Shown here one piece after another: positions 53,270 to 64,000 of a stretch of 64,000 bases of DNA; positions within the stretch are counted from its first letter, which is position 1; each line of letters starts with the position of its first letter. The translations under genes were made by a program, and so were the position numbers. The notes below the pieces were generated by a model that had not been told where the DNA came from, ran no database searches, and saw only the letters and a program-made list of their open reading frames with translations. The stretch is from the NCBI RefSeq assembly GCF_000002425.4, contig NC_037253.1, positions 11,213,065-11,277,064 on the forward strand. The letters are read 5' to 3'. This stretch comes from Physcomitrium patens. Its lineage: Eukaryota > Streptophyta > Bryopsida > Funariales > Funariaceae.

Positions 53270-55169
53270 CTAAAATTGTAGACGAGTGATTTTGCACTCA
53301 ACAACCTCATTTTGTTGGGGATTGTAGGCAGTAGATAAATCACGTAGTATCCTATGATAGTTGAGGTATGCAGTGAATTCATTGAAACGTAGTATGCTTG
53401 TAGCAAGTTTCCACTTTATAAGAAGATTTAGATTGTCAAAATTCACATGACCAGGTCTTTTATGCCACAGCTTAGAGAGTTCAACGGACTTAAGATGGAT
53501 GAGTGAATGAAGCTTAGTATTTTATATATTGATAAAAGTAATAAGCTTGTATAGCACCGTTTCTTTATCTTGTCTTTTCAAGGTGAGAAGAATAAATGGT
53601 TTTGCTCCAGATAGAATAATACAAGAATTTTTATCAAATATCATAATATGCTCTTTTTTAGTAATCTTTCAAATACATAAAATATCACAATGGAGCCCTA
53701 AGATATACTTGATATTTTTTATAGTCTTTATTTCTTTTGAAAGAAGAAAAACATGTATTATTTTCTATCCTTCAATATTGTGAATATTGCCTCTAACAAA
53801 GATTACTAATAGTGAATTAGAGAGAACTATATATTGGAAGCCATCTTTGTCTCTTAAGAAATGAGCAGATATGCTTGAGTCAAGAATCCACTCAGATTTT
53901 TTGCCATATAAAGTAATAACATGAAGAGCTACCTCCAAGAGTTCTTCAAAATAGATTTTATCATAAGCATCCAATTGCTCCACTATATAAATGTTAAATA
54001 ATCATAAGAAGATTGTAGATGGAAATTGGAGTGTGTAGAATAGTTAAATCAAGAAGTGGAAGTAGATTGCCATGGTATTGATTGAAATTGCAATGGTGAT
54101 ATTGTATAAAGAGGAATCGGTGTTGGAAAATATTTAAATATGTGGCCATGATATCTACAACATGTACACAAAAAGGTTTTGAAATTTATCTAGTTGCAAG
54201 AAAAGAAGCCATATAAACATTCTTAATGTAGTGCTCAATATTATCCATTAAAAGTATTTCAAAGTTACATTATGAAGGCTTCTTCAAATTTTATTCTTTG
54301 CAAGGATAGATAATATTTTTTTATTTGGAATCAAGCATTAATCTCCTCAAGAGAAGGGATCTACTCTTTTTTGTAGATTTGACAAACAAGAAGAGTAAAT
54401 TAGTGAGGTAAGTGACTAAATATTTTATGAATAATAATAATATTATTTTGTAGATGGCCAATATAGACCAGCTTGCATTGAATGTCATATACCGAAGTCA
54501 TAAATGTCATAATGTTCATATTATTGGTTATTCAAAGGCCCTCTCATTTGTTCAACACCACCATTATATTGATAATAGTATTGGTGTAATATAAAATAAC
54601 TAGCTTATTTCAAGCAGTGCATGGATCTAGGATGTACTCCACAAAAATACACAACTTGGATTGTAAAGAGAGTTCAATAATAGATGATGCCTACTACCAC
54701 TTAAATCAAAGTCATTTTGGATCTAGTGGTATTCTATCAATTGTAGTTGTCTGTAGATTAGAGGGACCATTAGTGCCTATGAAATCAAAGATTTAAATTG
54801 ACAAATTTGTTATTTCGAATGTAGTGCCACCTTAGTTGAAGGTGACGATGGCAGTAGTTTTCTAACGACATCTTAAAGGTCTTCGTAAAGGAAGATGTTG
54901 TGTAGTGTCAACTTTTAGAGTTGGTAGTTTGAAGGTTATATAAGCATTATCTCTTTAGAAACAACTAAATCCATAATATCTTTTTAAAAAAAAAAGAATA
55001 GAAGAATATAGATCCATAATTGATTAGAGTCATACGAGACAAGAAATAATAAGCATAACTAGATAAGAAGTAATCTCGTAATTTTTAATATAATATCATT
55101 TAAAATACTATTACCATGTAAGTGATATGTAGAGGCTAACAGCTCAAGATTTAATCCATTTTAATATCA
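53270..55169 (-). pseudogene. Ty1/copia gag-pol remnant with internal deletion
   Basis: Read from the 5' LTR at the high coordinate downwards. A degenerate primer-binding site lies at 55169-55157 (TGATATTAAAATGG). Gag sequence is too eroded to place precisely. A knuckle-like CTCCRYHGHIFKYF is near 54170-54130. A protease remnant WILDSSISAHFLRDKDGF is at about 53890-53840. The GAG-pre-integrase block LSKLWHKRPGHVNFDNLN lies near 53470-53420. The frame then jumps to LRDLSTAYNPQQNEVVE (about 53340-53290), a late integrase block, so the integrase catalytic core and everything downstream are absent. Confidence 0.8.
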
Positions 55170-55701
55170 TGTAGAAAGAATTAAATCAATAATTATAAAA
55201 AATATGAATCTTAGAGAATTAAAAATCCAATATATTCTTGTATCACTCAAAAAGACTAAAAAATCACTCAAAGATAGTATAATATTAAACTAAAATGGCT
55301 ATTTCCAAAGAAAACTAAAAAGTCTTGAAACAAGACTAAGAATTAAAAAGGTCTTGACAAGAATGAAGAAGACTTTACTCTTGTCTCTATATATACTATT
55401 TAATTAAGAGCTGCGTGGTGACATTCTATATGACTTTTGACATGTGTCTAAGTTACAAAATACATATCTTAGCTTGTAAAACAAGTTTTTTATAAGTATG
55501 CCACATAAACAACTTTTTTCACAAGTTATCAATACATGCAATATGTGGCTAATTTGTTGACCAAGTTTCTAAGGTACTAATCAACTGCAAATACATGTAA
55601 AGTCTAAACCACATCTATGAAGCTTCTAAAAAGCTTCTTCATAAGATACTATCTAATTAATTTACTTTTATCTATTTATACCTAATTATATAGATAATTA
55701 T

Positions 55702-55737
<36 letters not shown>

Positions 55738-55743
55738 GACATT
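55170..55743 (-). repeat. Copia 5' LTR (minus orientation)
   Basis: The LTR ends in CTACA just before the degenerate primer-binding site. It contains a TATA-like TATATATAGAGACAAGAG (minus strand, near 55390) and a (TA)n run at 55704-55734 near its outer end. The outer edge (TGTCATGTATA near 55743) is my estimate. The matching 3' LTR was not found below 53270. Confidence 0.6.
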
Positions 55744-56045
55744 ATTCTTTCTTTTAGAATCGAGTTCCATGAAGAGACGTCATTACATGTTGATAAAATC
55801 TAAGATACGACAAATTATATTCACCACATATTTTGATTTTTATTCCTTTTGAAGGTAATTGATAGCTCCTCTTAGCTATTGATAATGTTTCATACTAAGA
55901 CAAGAAGACCACCTTGTTATTTGATTTTTTTTGAGGCCTTTGTATCTTCCTTCAAAAAATACATTCATAAGACCATCATGAGTTGTTTCTACCTCTAATA
56001 AAATTATCAAACATTAGAAGTCTCTTCTAAGGTTGTGATACCAAA

Positions 56046-56345
56046 TGTGTTATATCTTGCTATCTATTTGAGAAAAAATATATTATTCTTGAGGATTTTC
56101 ATCTTAATTATATTATCTTGAAGGTTATGACAATCTTAATAACTTGTCTTATAAGTCAACAAATAATAGCTCTTGTATTGAATTTTCTAGTTGTTAATTT
56201 TTTATTTTCTTAGTGCAACAAATACACAAAAATTATAAATAAGGATATAAGAGAAAATTCTATCTTTTGTAGATCTTGTTTCTTTTATAGCAATGAATTG
56301 TTATTTTTCATCTTGATTTTGATAGATATTGCTGATGAAAAGCAT
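56046..56345 (-). repeat. Probable gypsy LTR with primer-binding site at 56033-56045
   Basis: On the minus strand, TTTGGTATCACAACC (about 56046-56032) closely matches a tRNA-Met primer-binding site and follows AACACA, a plausible LTR end. The sequence above it has a TATA-like GCTATAAAAGAAAC and lies directly after the chromodomain coding region of the minus-strand gypsy remnant. It could be that element's 3' LTR, the 5' LTR of another copy below, or both in tandem. Confidence 0.45.
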
Positions 56346-56369
56346 CAATTTTTTTTTTTGTATTTTCAA

Positions 56370-57620
56370 GATTTTTTACTATCTTCCATGTGTATTCATT
56401 GATATCATATCCATATCAATGAATAAGATATTCCAACCTATTTTGGTGCTACCTTGAATCTAAGATTTCTTCTACCTTGAACTTTTCATTATTATTCACT
56501 TCTATAGAAAGAATTAGCATTTGTCTTCTTTTTGAAATATTCATTGTCTCATATGGCTCAAGAAGAGATATGTAAAATATAAGATGAAACTTCATAGACT
56601 CTAGTAGATGTAATGGATAGGCAATATGATTAATTTATTTAAAAATAGAAAATAGTCCAAGCCTACAATAATCTAACTTATTAGAAGAATGGCTAATCTT
56701 TATATTATAATAAAATAATCATATCTTACTGCCAATATAGAATTGAAATTCTTCCTTATAGTATGCATCTGCATTGTTCTATCAAAAGCATCAAATCATG
56801 GATGATAATCATAATTAGAAAAAAAAATATCAAATAGAAGAATGTATCATATTATTATAAATAAAATTTATTAATATCAAAAGAGTTGTTTAATCAACTT
56901 ATTATTAATTAATGATAAACTTCAAATATTATTCTAACACTTAATTTACATGCTTTGTCTATCTATTGATTTGAAGATAAAAAGCCAAAGAGAGCTTTAT
57001 ATCTCACTTTAAAATCTTAAAAAGGATTTTCTAAAATCTTGATGCAAATTGAGTCATCTTATTTGATATAATATTCTTATATAATTTGTGATAGCAATAG
57101 ATGCTATAAAAAAAAAAAACTTAGTCATTTCTTCACATATGATAGATTTTATATATGCAAAAAAATGTGCTATCTTAATAAAATGATTTTTTATCAAAAA
57201 TATAAAATCATACAAATGTAAAACTGAATCATCCATAAAAAAATCCATAGAAATAAAAGACTATGGTTGTTTCGGAATAGATAATGGTTGAAGAAGTCTA
57301 TAAGGTCTATGGTAAAGAGTTTTTTATCTTGAATAAACCTCACATAATTGTACAAAGTCTTTGAGTACCTTTCATATTTAAAGCTACCAAAAATCTCTAG
57401 ATATTAGGTCCAAAGTCTTATTATATCCAAAATATTGGATTGCTAAAAAAATGTGACAAGTTTGAAGAACATATAATCATGTTTTACCTTCTAGAATGTA
57501 CAATTTTTCCTTGAAATACAGTAGATTATTCTTGAACTTGAACTTAGAAGTATCATGAGACTTAAAAGAATTATTCTTGATATTATAAAGAAAAAAATTA
57601 AAGTATATACTCAATAGAAT
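56370..57620 (-). pseudogene. Ty3/gypsy chromovirus remnant: integrase and chromodomain
   Basis: Read on the minus strand from the high coordinate: an integrase zinc-binding remnant (VLQTCHIFL..IQYFGYNKTLDLISRDFW, about 57480-57390), LLQPLSIPKQP, then MDFFMDDSVLHLYDFIF and KIAHFFAYIKSIICEEMTKF (57248-57110). After a gap come KLDYCRLGPFSIF and YPLHLLESMKFHLIFYISLL, followed by the chromodomain-like VEEILDSR, RLEYLIH.YGYDINEYTWK and NLENTKKK at about 56480-56375. Chromodomains at the integrase end define chromoviruses. Multiple stops; RT is not visible because the next element begins at 57901. Confidence 0.8.
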
Positions 57621-57900
57621 TTGCTTGAAAAAGGTTGAATCAATAGTTATTGTTGATTTTATTACTCAAAGAAGAAAATACTCTCACTTTAAGAGAATCA
57701 TTCTTTCTTGATTAAAAGTTGTATTTTTTTTTTTGATGTAAGATAAGAATATCTAAAAAGGACATCTAATGAACCTTGTTAATTTTTGGGTTGATAAGTA
57801 ATCTTAAAATCAAATCTTAATAAGAATATAGTCGATAATAAGCTTAAAAAGTATTCAAAACACGTACTGATATAAAATACTTGAAGTTTTTATAATTTGT

Positions 57901-58873
57901 TGTCATATAACGTGAAGTGTGCTTAAAAATGTATTGAGCACTTGGTTGTAGAAGAAAAAATGAAACTTACAACAAAATGATCATATTAACTCTAATAGAA
58001 TCCTAAACAAACTTCAATTAAACTCAAAATAAGTCTCAAGTAGTTAGAAAAGAAACATGAAGAAATCATAAATTAATCTTAATAAAATATATTTAATAAA
58101 AAAAAAATTAAAAATATAAAAAATAGAAATATTACTTAAATCTTAATCAAATTCTAATGTAATCCACAATTAATCCTAATAAAAATCTAAATTAATTTCA
58201 ATAAAACTTTTATAAAATCTTAAATCCTAAATAAATTCCAATAAAATCTTAAGAAAATCTTAATCGAATCTTAGAAAAATTATATATCTTAATTCTAAGT
58301 AAAATTCTAATCAAATCTTAAATTCTAATTCTAAACCAAAACATGAAAAAATCCTAAATTCTAAACAATTCCAAAAAAATCCCAAGTAATTTTCAATCAA
58401 TTATTATAGCTATTTGAAACATCAATAAATATTAATTAAACCATAGATCTTGACTAAAATTTCATCTAAACTTCAACCAATAAGCAATTAACAAGCATAT
58501 AAATTTTGAAAAGAATTGAACTTATCAATTGCAACAAAAGCTTCCAAAATCTTTCAATTGTTGGCCATTTTCCTTCTTTGACTTGAATGTTGATCTTTCA
58601 ACACTAATTTTTCTTTATTAAATTCTCTAAATTCTCCAAAAATTAGATTTTGTGTAGATATTTAAGTCTTAATTTCTTTCACCAAATTTTTCTTTAATTC
58701 AATTTGTAATTATTGATAGATCTTAGAATCACTTATTGATCCTAAATCTCAAATTTTTGACATCATAATCCACAAAAATCTTCATATACTTCAATCTAAT
58801 TGCTTAATTGACCTCAAATATTTTTTTTACACATTCATAACAAGTACAACAAAAAATTGCCTCATTTTTATCC

Positions 58874-58919
<46 letters not shown>

Positions 58920-59467
58920 TATAAAATTTATAATATTTTGAAATTTATAAACTTATTTTTATTTATAAAAATCCAAATCCATTGAATACATTATTAACTT
59001 AAAAAATTATTGAAAATTTCAATATTAATCCAAATAATATGAAGTCAACATTCAAAATCTTTTTTCAAATCTACTTTCAAACTCCACTCTTCAATTTGCA
59101 AAAGAACTTTGGAATTGCCATAGATGCTTAATTTTATACTTTAAAGTTTGATTTCAATCTTAATTGGCAACTGGCCCTCTTTGAATATCAATTCTTTTCT
59201 TTTTGAAATAATTTTTGCTAAAAACAACTCCTAACTTCTTCTTACATATGTCTATAGTCTTTATGTTTTTAATCTATTTTATTTTTTCTTATTTATGGCT
59301 CTACAAAATAAATAGAATCTATTTTTATATAAGGTAATTCTAATACTAATAGATTTTATTACCTTCCTATCATTTATTTATATTTTTTTACTATATATTT
59401 TTAATTAAGCTCTTTTATGATAAAATACTTTTCTTCTTCTTTTACCTAATGGTGGTGTCACTACACA
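57901..59467 (+). repeat. LTR copy R3, probable 5' LTR of the gypsy element that follows
   Basis: Starts TGTCATATAACGTGAAG and ends GTGTCACTACACA. It matches R1 and the reverse complement of R2 in order, including the TAATTCTAAA-type array (57980-58400), ACTAAAATTTCATCTA and the terminal ATTTATGGCTCTAC phrase. A (TA)n microsatellite (58878-58914) sits inside. A gag-like region in the same orientation follows, so I read this as its 5' LTR; no target-site duplication is visible because the other end is outside the window. Confidence 0.65.
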
Positions 59468-60640
59468 ATATCATATATATGGTGATTGGACTTCAAGCAC
59501 CTTTTAAATAATAATGCCATTTTAAAAATAAATCCACAATTACAAAACGTTCTTTGTCGTGGATCTCATAATTAATCTTAGCCATTGGAATAAAAAGCTA
59601 TTAGGTAGAGTTTGTCATTTGTTCCTATATGTAATAAAACAGCAACCATAGCAAAGTTTGATGTATTAGTTTTCATGAAAATACCTTTAAAAAATTGATG
59701 CTATTGTGATGCACTTAATTTAAGTACATCAAAGTTATTTGAAAGGTAATTAATTTCACTGATAAGAGAGGAAGTACATAATACTAATATATTTACAAAT
59801 TTAAATAGAATTTAGAATAAGAGATTGTTGGCTTGAATAGATTATTCAAGCTTGAAGATATTATCTTTTAGGATAGATATCCAACTATATAGTAATTTAA
59901 AGCATTTTTGAATCAAGTAGGATTTTATTTTTTACTAGAATTTTTTGGATAGGAGATTCAATATATGTTCAGGTTTTTCTATGCCACTTTTTGTATTTTT
60001 ATCTTTTTGTATTGATATATAAAGGAAAGCTAGATCTGATTGTGAGCATTCCAACCAGCCATAATATATAAGAAATAGAGTTGTGAGGAAGGAGATTCAA
60101 GCAAATTTGTAAAAAAGATGTTGCTTGAGTTTTTGGAGGAGAGATTTAATACTAATTTGGATTTTTCTATGATACTTCTTGCATTTTTATCTTTTTACAT
60201 TGATATTTGAAAAGAAGCTAGATCTGGTTGTGAGCTTTTCAATAAGTCTTAGCACGTAAAAAATAGAACTGTGATGAGGGAAATCTAAGCAAATTTGTAA
60301 GAAGGAGATTAATTGAGTTTTTGAATAGCAAATTTTAAGATTGGTTTGGAGTTTTCTATGCCATTTATTGGATTTTATTTATTTTTTAATGAAATAATTT
60401 TTTTAAAAATAAATTAATAATAAATAAATTATAGATATTTTAATAAAAAAAGGATTCAGATTTGAGATTAAGATTAGAGACTAGATGCATCTTAATACAA
60501 GAAAGAAATTAATCTATATATTGTATCTAGCCTTTGAATTGTCCTTTATATTTGATTTCATTTGGAACAACATTGTCCCTTCTTCTAATCTACTTATAAT
60601 CAAAGATTCCATGTTTTCTTGAGGAAGCTTGTTTTCTTGA
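59468..60640 (+). other. Leader of the gypsy element with about 188-bp tandem repeats
   Basis: Non-coding. Two full imperfect units start at 59938 and 60127 and a partial third at 60315. Each has GAGTTTTTGGA, then TTTTCTATG.CACTT, TTTTTATCTTTTT, AGCTAGATCTG.TTGTGAGC and AAGCAAATTTGTAA. No reading frame is recognised. Confidence 0.75.
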
Positions 60641-63480
60641 TAAAATTTTGGTGCTCCCATTGAAAGCATCATTAGAGCAACTAGAAGTACAAGTAGAGCA
60701 CAATGGAGTTATGGAGCTAAGGTACAAGCTTGGAATATGAAGAAGAGTTCAAGAGTTAAAAAGGAAGAAGTAAGAGATGTTTTATATTCAAAGATGATAG
60801 ATGATTTTAAAGGGGCTATTGCAAGTAGTATTAGGGGAGCAAGTGCTAATGATTTATTCTTGGCTTTAGACATGTTTATAGAGAGGCAAAAAAAGATACA
60901 ATCAAATAAAAAGCATGTGACTAAGACATTGCAAGGCATGGTTAACAAGCATAGAAAGTTCAATAGGAGAAATATCACTAAGTTTTTCTAAGTATATGTT
61001 GAAGAGATAGAAGTACATCAAGTCCTAGAGTCTTGCTATATTCCTAATTTTGAATTGGCATGCATTCTTAAAATTAAAAAGAGAGTGAAGGATTTACACA
61101 GAGATAATTTAGATACGTAGAGTGACTTTGAAGGGAAGTTAAGAGATGAATTTTTTTATGAGAATTTGGATAGAATCACAAAAAGATTATTTTTGGAATA
61201 AATTGAACTATAATTGAGGAGGTCTATGGCCTTCAATGAGTTATTTAGGAAATTTAAAAGAATTTTTTTTAATTTTCATCCTTAGAGAGACTTTTATTAG
61301 GTGTAAGGAAGACTAAGTTCTTCTTGCAAGTAGTAGATGAAGTACTAGGAGATATGATTTTTGTCCTCTTGGTTGATAAATCCACTAAAAAAGGTTGAAC
61401 TAATGATCAGAGGAGAGTAGAAGATGCAATGCTATTGATGACTAAGCAATAGCAGATGAAGGCAAAAAGAAGAACTTTGAAGTGTGAAGCTCTACCACTT
61501 ATGATGCTAATGACTGTGTTAAGTCGAATGACATCTATTCCAATTTAAGACACATATAAGACTCTTTTTGAAGATACCTTTGAGGAGTTAGTTAAATACA
61601 TGAGAGAATTGACAGTTGAGATGAATGAATTGAAAAAGATACAAAAGGCTACTTCTTTGCATGCATTAGAAGAATCAAAGGGATTTATTAAAAGGTACAT
61701 ATATTGTGATAGTTCCAAGCATAAAAGAAAAAACTACTCTAATTATCATGAGGACTTGAAAAAAGAAGTTATCTTTTTTAAAGAAGGTTGAGTTAGGTTC
61801 ACCACTATGGAGCAACCTTTAGAGCTCAATTTTGAAAGAGGAGGTATGAAGAAGCTTGTAGAAGATTTTTTTGGAAGAGCAAGTGGATTATATGTGAGAG
61901 AGGCCGAGTTTTATCTTATTGAAGTAGATATTGGAGGCACAATTGTTACTTCAAGGCCACTAAGAGAGGTTTTGGTTAGATATATAGAAGCTATTAGGAG
62001 GACAATAGGTTGAGAAGACTTAATTGATGCTATTAGCATCAAAGTCTTTTTAAATGGTAATAAAGATTTAGAGGACCAAAATGCCATTGTGAAAGAAAAA
62101 AAAGACTAGATCTTTTCAAGAAGATTTGGTGGAGCTTTCCAACAAGAAGAGGCTATCAAAGGTTAGAGAGTCTATTCAATGAGGAGAAAGATCTTCTTAT
62201 CTAAAAGCTCAAGCAATGCCTTCATCTCAACTAAAGAGTAGAGTTAAAGGTCAAGAGAATAATAAAAAATAAAATAAAATAAAATAAAAATAAACTCAAA
62301 TAAGCCTAAAGATAAAGGTCTTTCCTATAAGCTTCAATTGGACATTGAAAGCTCTATTGATATAAAGGAAATTTTGGAGGAAAATATTTTTAATGAAAAA
62401 ATTGAGTTCACCTTGAGAGAGGCACTTGGCATTGCAAAAAAAGACTTCTAAAAGCTTATCATTAATGTCATCAAGAGAAAGAAGCAAATAATAGTGGAAG
62501 TAGTTATGATGAAGGCATTGGATTTCTATTTGACAAAGAAAGAAGGCCAAGAGATAGGACAAGTCTTCTCCCAACTTTGTGCACTTATGTTTGAAGAGAT
62601 GCTACTTAAAAAATATGAGGTGATTACTGAAGGCCAAGGTAGAGGCAAAACTCAAGGAGAAGTAAGAAGCGGTAAAGAAATAGAGGAAGAATTGGTAATG
62701 TAGAGGTAGAGCAAAATTTATTTATGCAAAACTTTGCTACTTATCTTATTATTTTAAATCAATCTTATATCAAAGCTACGAGGATGGAGACCAAGATTTT
62801 AGATAATGGCTCTCACTATACAAGGATTAAGAACTATGATAGAAAAATTCAGTGCAATTCCTTTTTAATAAGATCAAATCATGAAAAAAATAGAGACTAA
62901 TTCAAAGAAGCTCTTTTCAGCACTAATGAGGAGTTTTTGGATTTTTAAAGAGCACCCATATAGCATAGAGATACAAGGATGCAAATGAGTCTTTTATTCT
63001 TATACTTACTAATATAGATAGCTTTGAGTGTAGATTTTTGGATTTAAAAACTTTGGAGGTTTTGAGATTTCAAAAGCTTGGAGATGTGAATCATATATAT
63101 AAGGGTTGGGTGAAGAAATATATATAATTCAAAATTAAAAAAAAAATTAAAAAAATCAAAATAGTTAGATGAAGAAATATAAAAATAAAAATAAAATGAT
63201 TGGATATGATTTCAAGTGGTGAGTGGATTTTAAGTGTTATTAAAGAAGAAGTATTTGAAGATGATTATATAAAGGTTTTAAAAAGATTCGCTTTACATAT
63301 GGATGGAGGTGAAGCTAATGTTGTTGTGGTGCTTCACTCAAGATAAATATATGAAGAGATTTTAGAATTTTTCAAGAGGCTTGGAATAGTTAATAATCAT
63401 AAGATATTACAAGAAATTATATACAAACTAAGTATAAAACCATAGCCAAGAAGATGAAGCCTATTGTTGTGTTATGATTT
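60641..63480 (+). pseudogene. Ty3/gypsy gag (and start of pol) remnant
   Basis: Several open pieces in order: 60737-60991 (KKEEVRDVLYSKMIDDFKGA), a gag-type zinc knuckle near 61710 (YIYCDSSKHKRKNYSNYHED), then FKEG and LELNFERGGMKKLVEDFF (61810-61880). Next come SYKLQLDIESSIDIKEILEE and EFTLREALGIAKKDF (about 62320-62450), a block I know between gag and protease in plant gypsy elements. A YKTIAKKMKPIVV block near 63430 also fits such elements. Stops and frameshifts separate them; the RT would lie beyond the window. Confidence 0.7.
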
Positions 63481-64000
63481 GCCTACCAAGTAAAAATAAT
63501 GCATATATATATTTAATATATAATTTACTATACAATATGATGAGAGCCACATTATTAGATTTTAATTAGTCACAAAATATGATTAGATAACTACTTTGAA
63601 AGATGGTTATTTTAAAAAATTACTATTAAAATTTATATAAATTTTTTTTGAAAGTGGCTTTTGAAATTGATTTTTTTGGTAGTAAATTTTACATATTTAA
63701 AGTCACTCTTATTAGATATTGATGATCTTTGAATTTTTATTTTATTTCTTTTATTTAATTTATTTAATTTTTAGGACATATATTATATAAATCTTATTAA
63801 AAAAAGAATTAAAAAACGTCTTCATAGCAAAAAGAATAGTTAAGGTATTTATATGGATGAATGGAAATGGATGATAAAAATCTCCATTCTTATTGGCCAA
63901 AATTCATGCCCAATGAACTTTAAGGAGGTTGCTGAAGGCCTTATTAGGAATTAGGATTATTAATTTGAAGCCGTTTGAACTTAAGATGCAAGGATCAAAA
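63481..64000. other. AT-rich end of window
   Basis: Nothing recognised; it may be the continuation of the gypsy element. Confidence 0.3.

Noticed and set aside
1-64000. tRNA, rRNA or other structured RNA genes
   Set aside because: I looked for B-box-like GGTTCRANNCC motifs and cloverleaf-like stretches and saw none convincing; a covariance-model search was not possible.

Overview
This window looks like nuclear DNA of a land plant, most likely a bryophyte and probably a moss. Four plant genes with canonical GT-AG introns lie in GC-balanced islands. One of them is nuclear NDHM for the chloroplast NDH complex. The islands are separated by very AT-rich DNA full of (AT)n microsatellites and decayed LTR retrotransposons. 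No species is claimed; the AT-rich, transposon-packed layout resembles Physcomitrium-type genomes.

Layout. 1-1890: promoter and leader of the first gene. 1891-5037 (+): ARM/TPR protein, 5 exons recovered, first exon not found. 5.8-14.6 kb: AT-rich DNA with a dispersed LTR-like repeat (10507-11812), a MULE transposase pseudogene (12091-13770) and a perfect 22-bp inverted repeat (13845-13899). 16098-18161 (+): folate-biopterin transporter family protein, 4 coding exons. 19441-20710 (+): NDHM, 2 exons. 22603-30163 (+): one complete but decayed Ty1/copia element with both LTRs; a 1.8-kb solo LTR of another family is nested in its gag. 30657-35651 (+): PX domain/coiled-coil protein of the EREX/EREL family, 12 exons, starting about 490 bp after the copia 3' LTR. 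35.7-48.8 kb: AT-rich DNA with a minus-strand copia remnant (40170-41990), an unexplained patch (42.06-43.46 kb) and a 35-bp tandem repeat (46438-46615). 48.8-50.7 kb: GC-rich island whose gene I could not identify. 51.3-64 kb: stacked retrotransposon remnants: gypsy RT-integrase (+), copia with 5' LTR (-), chromodomain gypsy (-), and a large gypsy element (+) with LTR, tandem-repeated leader and gag that runs to the window end.

The four genes share a strand but have no obvious joint pathway: two are plastid/metabolite related (NDHM; the folate-biopterin transporter), one is a putative endosomal Rab5 effector, and one is an ARM/TPR scaffold. The most interesting points are: an AUG-UAA start-stop element overlapping the EREX-like start codon; the copia LTR carrying promoter-like signals just upstream of that gene; and one LTR family, containing a telomere-like CCTAAA-type array, seen in three states (solo, nested, and apparently attached to its gypsy body). 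No new defence, CRISPR or RNA system was found; most of the window is ordinary plant genes plus mutationally decayed transposons.
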